DNA of 18,744 bases from Acidimicrobiales bacterium (lineage in GTDB: Bacteria > Actinomycetota > Acidimicrobiia > Acidimicrobiales > UBA8190), in NCBI GenBank assembly GCA_030042575.1, contig JASHZK010000291.1, positions 1 to 18,744 of the forward strand, read 5' to 3'. The position numbers were made by a program, and so were the translations under genes. Shown in pieces: positions 13,941 to 18,744 of the stretch (position 1 is the stretch's first letter; each line of letters begins with the position of its first letter). The notes under the pieces are model-generated. The model worked only from the letters and a program-made list of their open reading frames with translations. It did no database searches and had not been told where the DNA came from.

Positions 13941-13972
13941 ACGAATTGCAGTTGACTAGGAGCGTGGCCCGC

Positions 13973-14431
13973 ATGTTCCGGCGTTCCCGGAAACGGCCCG
14001 ACATGGGATGCGAGCGCGCCCGCCTCGGGATCTCGGCCCGGGCCGACGGCGAGCGGATCGGGCCGACTGGCGCGCTGGAGGCCCACCTGCGAGCCTGCGC
14101 TCCTTGCCGTCGGTTCGACCTGGCCTGCCAAGGGGCCCGTCCCGAGCTGGTGGGCCTGGGGCGTCGTCTCGGGCTCCATCCGGCCCGGCGCGCCCCGGCC
14201 GACCTCATCGAGCTGCTGGTGGCGAGCCGGACGAGCAGCGGGGCCCGGCGCCGGCGCACCGCGCCCTACTGGAGGCGGCGTCTGTCGTGGGCGACGGCCA
14301 TCGTCCCTTCAGCCCTGGCGGCGGCGGCGTTCCCCTTGGCTTTCGCCCACCCGCCCACGCTGGTGCCCTCGCACACGCCCAGCGCCTGCACCCACGAGCT
14401 GTCGCAGGTCCATGACCCGTCATCGCGTTGA
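13973..14431 (+). CDS. Zinc-finger (ZAS) membrane anti-sigma factor
   Basis: A 152-residue protein with an anti-sigma zinc-finger domain at the N-terminus: C13, then H38-X3-C42-X2-C45 (HLRACAPC). This is the HX3CX2C signature of ZAS/RsrA-type anti-sigmas, which bind zinc and can release sigma on oxidation. A basic stretch (RRRRTAPYWRRR) leads into one TM helix (~104-126) and a short extracytoplasmic tail with a cysteine and two histidines (SACTHELSQVH). The likely partner is the ECF sigma factor encoded divergently 3.2 kb away, since no sigma gene is directly adjacent. The ATG at 13973 has AGGAG 10 nt upstream. It lies 32 bp after the BNR lipoprotein gene and 21 bp before the CtaG gene. The Cys/His tail could sense copper or redox state, but that is inference. 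Confidence 0.85.
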   Translation: MFRRSRKRPDMGCERARLGISARADGERIGPTGALEAHLRACAPCRRFDLACQGARPELVGLGRRLGLHPARRAPADLIELLVASRTSSGARRRRTAPYWRRRLSWATAIVPSALAAAAFPLAFAHPPTLVPSHTPSACTHELSQVHDPSSR

Positions 14432-14452
14432 CCCGGTGCCCAGGAGCCGACC

Positions 14453-15481
14453 GTGCCCCTGATGCAGCCGGTCACCTTCTCGCTGCACTCGGCCCTGACC
14501 CGCTGGCAGTGGAGCCCCTTCTCCATGGCCGTACTGGCCGCCTTGGTGGTCGTGGCCTACTGGTACCTGCGGGCCGACTGGATCCTGGCCAGCCGGGGCC
14601 GACGCTGGCCGGCCAAGCGGACGTTGCCGTTCCTGGGCGGGCTGCTCGCCATCGACGTGGCCCTGCAGTCACCGGTGGCGGTGTTCACCCAGTCCTACTT
14701 CGAGGCGCACATCACCCAGCACCTGCTCCTCATGATCGTGGCCCCGCCTCTGTTGGCCTTCGGCGCCCCCTCCACGCTGCTTCTGCAGACGGCCGGCCCG
14801 GCCGTCAAGAAGCGGTGGCTGGCCGTGCTCCGCTCGCGGTCGTTCTCCCTGCTCACGCACCCGGTGACGGTGTGGATCTTGTACTTCGGCGTGATGTTCT
14901 GGTTCTTCTTGACCTCGGCCGTGAACACGGCCATGCACGACATGGCCCTCATGGACGCCATCAACGTCGTCTTCCTGCTCGGCGGCACCCTCTACTGGTG
15001 GCCCTTGATCGACATCGACCCCATCGTGCACTGGAAGATGGGCCACGGCGCCAAGATGGCCAATGTGCTGATCGGCGCTGCTCCCGAGACTTTCATCGGA
15101 GTCACCATCCTCCTGCAGAACCATCCCATTGCCTCGATGTACACACTGTCGAGCACCCACGCCGGGGGCGGGCTGCTGTGGACCTCGACCGAGTTCGCCA
15201 CGGTCGGCGCCTTCGTCCCCATCTTCGTGCAGTGGATGCGTTCGGAGGAACGCGCCGCCGAGCGAACTGACCGCCGCCTGGACCGGGCCCGCATGGCTCT
15301 GGCCGCAGCCGCGTCGACACAGGCTCCCGAAGGCCCCGTCGACACCCCGGTGGTGGCCACCTCGACGACGGGGAGCAGCAGGCTGCGCCCCGACCGGGCC
15401 GCAGCCTGGGAAGCGGCCTGGTTGGCCAAGGCGGGGACGGTCCCTGCCGAGGTCTTCGGAGAGAGCACCGGTCCCGATTGA
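14453..15481 (+). CDS. ctaG: CtaG-family cytochrome c oxidase assembly protein
   Basis: A 342-residue integral membrane protein of the caa3_CtaG family, with about seven TM helices in residues ~22-262. Family features include FEAHITQHLLLMIVAPPLLAFGAP (H86, H90), THPVTVWILYF, a conserved MHD (H162), YWWPLIDIDP and STHAGGGLLW (H236); the histidines are candidate copper or heme-side ligands. Members of this family are needed for assembly of caa3-type oxidases, for example in Bacillus. The cytoplasmic C-terminal tail (~263-342) is charged, Ala-rich and not conserved in the family. The start is GTG with AGGAG 6 nt upstream, 21 bp after the anti-sigma gene. It is the last gene of the Sco operon. 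It converges on the winged-helix gene across 31 bp of GC-palindromic sequence. Confidence 0.93.
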   Translation: MPLMQPVTFSLHSALTRWQWSPFSMAVLAALVVVAYWYLRADWILASRGRRWPAKRTLPFLGGLLAIDVALQSPVAVFTQSYFEAHITQHLLLMIVAPPLLAFGAPSTLLLQTAGPAVKKRWLAVLRSRSFSLLTHPVTVWILYFGVMFWFFLTSAVNTAMHDMALMDAINVVFLLGGTLYWWPLIDIDPIVHWKMGHGAKMANVLIGAAPETFIGVTILLQNHPIASMYTLSSTHAGGGLLWTSTEFATVGAFVPIFVQWMRSEERAAERTDRRLDRARMALAAAASTQAPEGPVDTPVVATSTTGSSRLRPDRAAAWEAAWLAKAGTVPAEVFGESTGPD

Positions 15482-15500
15482 GCGGCGCGCCGCCCGGGCG
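15482..15500. terminator. Overlapping GC palindromes between convergent genes
   Basis: GCGGCGCGCCGC (15482-15493) and CGCCCGGGCG (15491-15500) are perfect palindromes that share three bases, directly after the ctaG stop and before the convergent gene end at 15513. They could impede both polymerases, but no T-tract is present. Confidence 0.3.
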
Positions 15501-15512
15501 ACGCGCCGGCGA

Positions 15513-16286
15513 TCAGCCGACTCGGTCCGGTGACGCCGAGCGGCGCTGATCGTGCGGGGGTCGGGAACCACTGGGACCGCGCAGGCGATAGAGCAGAGCC
15601 TGCTCCTCGCTGTCGAGTCCCTCAGCGGCCCGATCGGTGACGGGGGCCGGGCGCCCCCCCTGTTGCTCGGTCAGCACCTCGATGTTGTGGGTGGCCGCCT
15701 CGTAACGGCTCTGCAGCTCGTCGCGCTCCCCGGTCACGGCCTGCGCCTCGGCCCGGGCCCGGGCCAGGTCACGCTGGAGGGTGGCCACCTTGGCCTCGAG
15801 CTGATCGATGCGCCGGCGGGCCCAGGCGCCACGGTCGTCCCCGGCGTTGCGCCCATCGGTGCCCTCGGCATCGGCGGCGACCGCTTTGGCCACCCGATTG
15901 AGCACGGCGGCAGCCAGCTGTTCGTAGTCGACCTGCCCGTCGGGCGCCGGACGGCTCATCACGGACAACCCCGTCGAGGGCCTGGGGGACGAGAGCGGGG
16001 TCGAAGACGTCCCGCCGGCCGTTACCGGACGAAAGGTCGCCGGTGGCGTCCGGGCGGCGAGCTCCGCCGACAAACTGATGCGATAGGTGCGCTTGCCCCG
16101 CACCTCGCGAACCAGGTCGCCTGACTCGGCCATGAGACTCACGATCCTGATGAAACCGGCGTCACCCCCTTGGTAACCCACCGATTGTTTGAGTCGGGAG
16201 GTGGCCCTGCCGCTCTTGTCCTCCACTGGACCACGCTCGACCAGGAAGTCGATCACGCGTTGACGGACGGTGGTGTCTCTGGGCAC
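15513..16286 (-). CDS. Winged-helix plus coiled-coil protein of unknown function
   Basis: A 257-residue soluble protein not assigned to a named family. Residues ~5-70 look like a winged-helix domain: RQRVIDFLVERGPVED, a second helix region (GRATSRLKQSVGY), then a recognition-like helix (GFIRIVSLMAESGDLV) and a wing (REVRGKRTYRISLS). A Ser/Thr/Pro linker (~78-116) is followed by a helical segment (YEQLAAAVLNRVAKAV) and a heptad-rich coiled coil (~155-208, ending NIEVLTEQQ). The charged C-terminus has no visible motif. It may bind DNA and self-associate. The start is GTG with GAGGAG 8 nt upstream. It follows pstA by 115 bp on the same strand, where pstB would be expected. A weak promoter-like pair (GTGACC at 16400-16405, TAGGCT at 16377-16382, minus strand) suggests separate transcription. 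Confidence 0.75.
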   Translation of the reverse strand: MPRDTTVRQRVIDFLVERGPVEDKSGRATSRLKQSVGYQGGDAGFIRIVSLMAESGDLVREVRGKRTYRISLSAELAARTPPATFRPVTAGGTSSTPLSSPRPSTGLSVMSRPAPDGQVDYEQLAAAVLNRVAKAVAADAEGTDGRNAGDDRGAWARRRIDQLEAKVATLQRDLARARAEAQAVTGERDELQSRYEAATHNIEVLTEQQGGRPAPVTDRAAEGLDSEEQALLYRLRGPSGSRPPHDQRRSASPDRVG

Positions 16287-16401
16287 GTTTACTGCTCCTC
16301 GCGCTCTTTCGAAGAGGCTCGACGACGCCCGGCCGGCGGGCAGCGCGCCTCGTACTGCCGACGAACGTTTGCTATCAGCCTACCCGGATCTTCACTGGCG
16401 G

Positions 16402-17403
16402 TCACATCGAGGGCAGGTGCCCGGAAAAGCCCTCGTCGGCGGTGCCACCAATCGCATTCGGAACCGGTTGGGGAACAGGAGCCGCTCGAGACGGACGGGA
16501 CCCCAGCGGCACGCGCCGCTGGCGCTCGGGGGAGAACCGTTGGCTCAAGGAGACGACGAGGCGGGAGACGACGATGAGCAACAGCACGAACACCACCAAC
16601 ACCAGGGCGGCTTCGTGAGCCAGTTGACGACCCGACGCGAACTGCGAAGTGTAGAAGGCGTACACGTCGTAGGTCAGGAATCCCACCGGCGAGTGGGTGA
16701 GGGCCAAGCTCGGTCCTTTGGTGTAGTAGCCGACCGTGTAGAGCAGCGGGGCCGTCTCACCCACCGAGATGGCGGCGGCCACGATGAGCCCGGTGACGAT
16801 CCCGGGCAGGGCCGGCTTGACCACCAGACGGCGCAGCAGATAGCCGCTTGACATTCCCAGGGCTTCACCACCCTCGCGGTATCCGGTGGGCACGTTGCGG
16901 ATGGCCACCTCGGTCATCTTGGTGATGTAGGGGATCACCAATACCGACAGCACGATGATGCCGGCCGCCAGTGAGAAGCCCCAGTGCAGCGTCACCACCA
17001 ACTCCAGGTAGCCGACCAGCCCGAGCACGATGGAGGGCACACCGGAGAGCACCTCGGACGCACCCCTGAGGATCCCCCGCCCGGGCGGGCAGTACTCGGC
17101 CAGGTACAGGCCTCCGGCGATCCCCACGGTCCCGGCCACCACCAGCACGCCGAAGGTGATGAGCGAAGTGCCCTCGATGGCGTTGAGCAGCCCGCCGCCG
17201 TTTCCGAGCTGGTCGGTGGTGAGCGCGCTCCAACGCCAGTGGGACACGCCGTCGGCCACGATGCCCCACATGATCCAGACCACGGGGATCACGAGCAGAG
17301 CCAGGGCCGCTGCGCACGACGTCCACATGATCCGGTTCTTGGTCTTGCGCCAGCCGGCCGCCGCCATCGGCACCCGAGGGGCGGAAGTCGACTCGGTCGT
17401 CAC
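16402..17403 (-). CDS. pstA: Phosphate ABC transporter permease PstA
   Basis: A 333-residue inner membrane permease with about six TM helices, the first at ~26-48 (MWTSCAAALALLVIPVVWIM). The cytoplasmic EAA-type loop that docks the ATPase is seen at ~165-185 (EVAIRNVPTGYREGGEALGM). GVPSIVLGLVGY and SVGETAPLLYT are typical PstA blocks. With PstC it forms the channel of the high-affinity phosphate importer. The GTG at 17403 is chosen because it lies 5 bp after the pstC stop with a G-rich ribosome site; the open frame extends further upstream only as a shadow of pstC. The C-terminus carries ~45 extra basic, proline-rich residues after the last helix (SPERQRRVPLGSRPSRAAP). No pstB follows. Confidence 0.95.
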   Translation of the reverse strand: MTTESTSAPRVPMAAAGWRKTKNRIMWTSCAAALALLVIPVVWIMWGIVADGVSHWRWSALTTDQLGNGGGLLNAIEGTSLITFGVLVVAGTVGIAGGLYLAEYCPPGRGILRGASEVLSGVPSIVLGLVGYLELVVTLHWGFSLAAGIIVLSVLVIPYITKMTEVAIRNVPTGYREGGEALGMSSGYLLRRLVVKPALPGIVTGLIVAAAISVGETAPLLYTVGYYTKGPSLALTHSPVGFLTYDVYAFYTSQFASGRQLAHEAALVLVVFVLLLIVVSRLVVSLSQRFSPERQRRVPLGSRPSRAAPVPQPVPNAIGGTADEGFSGHLPSM

Positions 17404-17408
17404 CGCCG

Positions 17409-18482
17409 TCAGATCCCCCGGCCCACCGGCAGGGCGGTGGTCGCCACCCGTCGCACCAGAAGTCGGGCCCCGACATTGGCCATCAGCGTGATCACGAGCA
17501 GCACCAGCGCGATCTCGGTCAGGGTGCTCACGGCCAGGCCGCTGGCGTCGGTGAAGGCGCCGTCGAGCTGGCTGACGATGGTGGCGGCGATGGTGCTCAT
17601 GGATCCGTAGAGCGAGTGGGGGAGGGAGCCGACCACGTCGCCGCACACCATGGCCACGGCGATGGTCTCGCCCAAGGCCCTGCCCAGTCCCAGCACCGAA
17701 GCACCGATGATCCCGGCGCGCACCCAGGGGATGGTCACCGCGCCCGTCGCCTCGGCGTCGGTCATGCCCAGGGCCACTGCTCCTTCCACGGTGCCCCGAG
17801 GGACCTGACGCAGCAGGTCGCGGGTGGTGGCGGCGATGATGGGGAGGACCATGACGGCGAGCACCACGCCGGCGGTCAGCATGCCCTCGCCGTTACCGGT
17901 GGGACCCCTGAGGAAACGAAGAACGGGAACGTCGGGTACGTGATCGGCCCACACGCTGGCCACGTGATGGCTCAAGAAGGGCCCCAAGGTGAGGAAAGCC
18001 CACAGTCCGATGACCACGCTGGGCACGCCGGCCAGGATCTCGAGACAGAAGCCGATGCCGGCCGAGAGTCGGGGCGGGAGCTTCTCCACCACCACCAGGG
18101 CGGTCCCGATGCCGACGGGAACGGCCAGGATCAAGGCGATGGCCGAGGAACCGATCGTCCCCACGACGAGGGGCAGGGCGCCGTAGGCGGCGCCCGGTGG
18201 GTGGGGCACGCCCCGTCCGGTCACCACCGGGGCGTAGAGATTGCCCAGATTCCAGACGCTGCGGCCGAAGAAGCCGAAGCCGTTGTAGCGAATGGCCGGC
18301 CACGCCCTGAAGGCCAAGGCGGCCAGGAGGAGCACGAGCAACACCAACGGCACGTGGGTGGCCACGCGCAGCGCCTTGGGCACGAGCCGCTCGGCCCGCC
18401 ACCACCGGTCGGTGCGGGCCGCCGGCCGTTCCCCGCCCCTGTGGGGCCCCGTCACCACGGCGCCGCCCGACGTCGGGGACAC
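17409..18482 (-). CDS. pstC: Phosphate ABC transporter permease PstC
   Basis: A 357-residue permease partner of PstA. It has a ~35-residue basic N-terminal tail, a first TM helix at ~43-60 ([18 protein letters not shown]), the PstC segment [13 protein letters not shown], then five further helices. [17 protein letters not shown], the EAA-type loop (~222-241, [20 protein letters not shown]) and [18 protein letters not shown] (~265-282) are strong PstC hallmarks. The start is GTG, 10 bp after the pstS stop, with little ribosome site, so it probably depends on coupling to pstS translation. The extracytoplasmic loop between the first two helices is longer than usual ([20 protein letters not shown]). 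Confidence 0.95.
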   Translation of the reverse strand: MSPTSGGAVVTGPHRGGERPAARTDRWWRAERLVPKALRVATHVPLVLLVLLLAALAFRAWPAIRYNGFGFFGRSVWNLGNLYAPVVTGRGVPHPPGAAYGALPLVVGTIGSSAIALILAVPVGIGTALVVVEKLPPRLSAGIGFCLEILAGVPSVVIGLWAFLTLGPFLSHHVASVWADHVPDVPVLRFLRGPTGNGEGMLTAGVVLAVMVLPIIAATTRDLLRQVPRGTVEGAVALGMTDAEATGAVTIPWVRAGIIGASVLGLGRALGETIAVAMVCGDVVGSLPHSLYGSMSTIAATIVSQLDGAFTDASGLAVSTLTEIALVLLVITLMANVGARLLVRRVATTALPVGRGI

Positions 18483-18492
18483 GGCCGGCGGG

Positions 18493-18744
18493 CTACGAGC
18501 CCACCTGGGCGATGAGCCGGGCCGAGACGGCCTCGACCTGGGTCGGCAGAGCCACGAAGCCGACCTGGTCCAGATACGTCGGCGAGTTGCCGTGGCTGGG
18601 GTCGATGGCCCACGCCAGCACGGCCCGGACCGTCTGGGCGTCGAGGGCCGAAGGCTGCTTGGTGGACACCACGGCGTACTCGTAGTTCACGATCGGGTAC
18701 CCGTCGGGAGCCGAGCCGTAGATCATGGACACGGTGCCGTCAGC
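18493..18744 (-). CDS. pstS: Phosphate-binding protein PstS, C-terminal part
   Basis: The gene runs off the right edge, so only the last ~83 residues are present, with the reading frame continuing to base 18744. The block [11 protein letters not shown] followed by a helix ([16 protein letters not shown]) and [21 protein letters not shown] is characteristic of the C-terminus of PstS, the extracytoplasmic phosphate-binding lipoprotein. Its signal peptide and ligand-binding loops lie outside the window. It is the first of the three pst genes seen here, directly ahead of pstC. Confidence 0.88.
   Translation of the reverse strand, partial: ADGTVSMIYGSAPDGYPIVNYEYAVVSTKQPSALDAQTVRAVLAWAIDPSHGNSPTYLDQVGFVALPTQVEAVSARLIAQVGS

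Noticed and set aside
12830-13972. N-terminal extension of the anti-sigma frame
   Set aside because: It overlaps the BNR lipoprotein in another frame and is Arg/Gly-rich noise; the zinc-finger domain starts after 13973.
17404-17646. N-terminal extension of PstA
   Set aside because: It overlaps pstC in another frame and encodes a His/Arg-rich sequence; the GTG at 17403 fits the family start.

Overview
The window is high-GC DNA with strong G/C third-position bias, frequent GTG starts, poly-threonine linkers and short intergenic gaps. Together with the gene families present (a LipJ-type hydrolase-cyclase fusion, several ECF sigma factors, a CtaG/Sco oxidase-assembly set), this points to an actinobacterium, perhaps an acidimicrobial or environmental lineage. 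The exact taxon cannot be read from the sequence. No rRNA, tRNA, CRISPR array or insertion sequence was seen.

Left block (59-5940): a small plus-strand PH-like protein is followed by a leftward run of four minus-strand genes. In transcription order these are a FtsX/MacB-type ABC permease, its ATPase, an alpha/beta-hydrolase fused to a class III adenylate cyclase (same layout as M. tuberculosis Rv1900c/LipJ), and a D-aminoacylase-type amidohydrolase. The ATPase leader has a 21-bp tandem repeat. The cyclase gene may have its own promoter giving a leaderless transcript.

Middle block (5941-10218): 738 bp without a gene is full of dyads and repeats (perfect 11-bp and 15-bp stems, each next to the same 13-mer, a 12-bp tandem repeat, a 16-bp operator-like dyad). 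A TetR-like regulator follows, reading away from the ABC operon. Next are an ECF sigma factor overlapped by a one-TM protein with a poly-Thr stalk (candidate atypical anti-sigma), a small conserved minus-strand gene, and a PAP2-type membrane protein lacking key catalytic residues.

Right-centre block (10190-15481): a second ECF sigma factor diverges from a four-gene operon. That operon encodes a polytopic membrane protein fused to a Sco copper-chaperone domain, a BNR/Asp-box lipoprotein, a zinc-finger (HX3CX2C) anti-sigma factor, and a CtaG-type cytochrome oxidase assembly protein. The divergent promoter region has nested inverted repeats. The arrangement suggests an ECF/anti-sigma pair controlling copper delivery to a terminal oxidase.

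Right edge (15513-18744): leftward pstS (partial), pstC and pstA encode a phosphate importer. No pstB follows; the next gene encodes a winged-helix/coiled-coil protein of unknown role.
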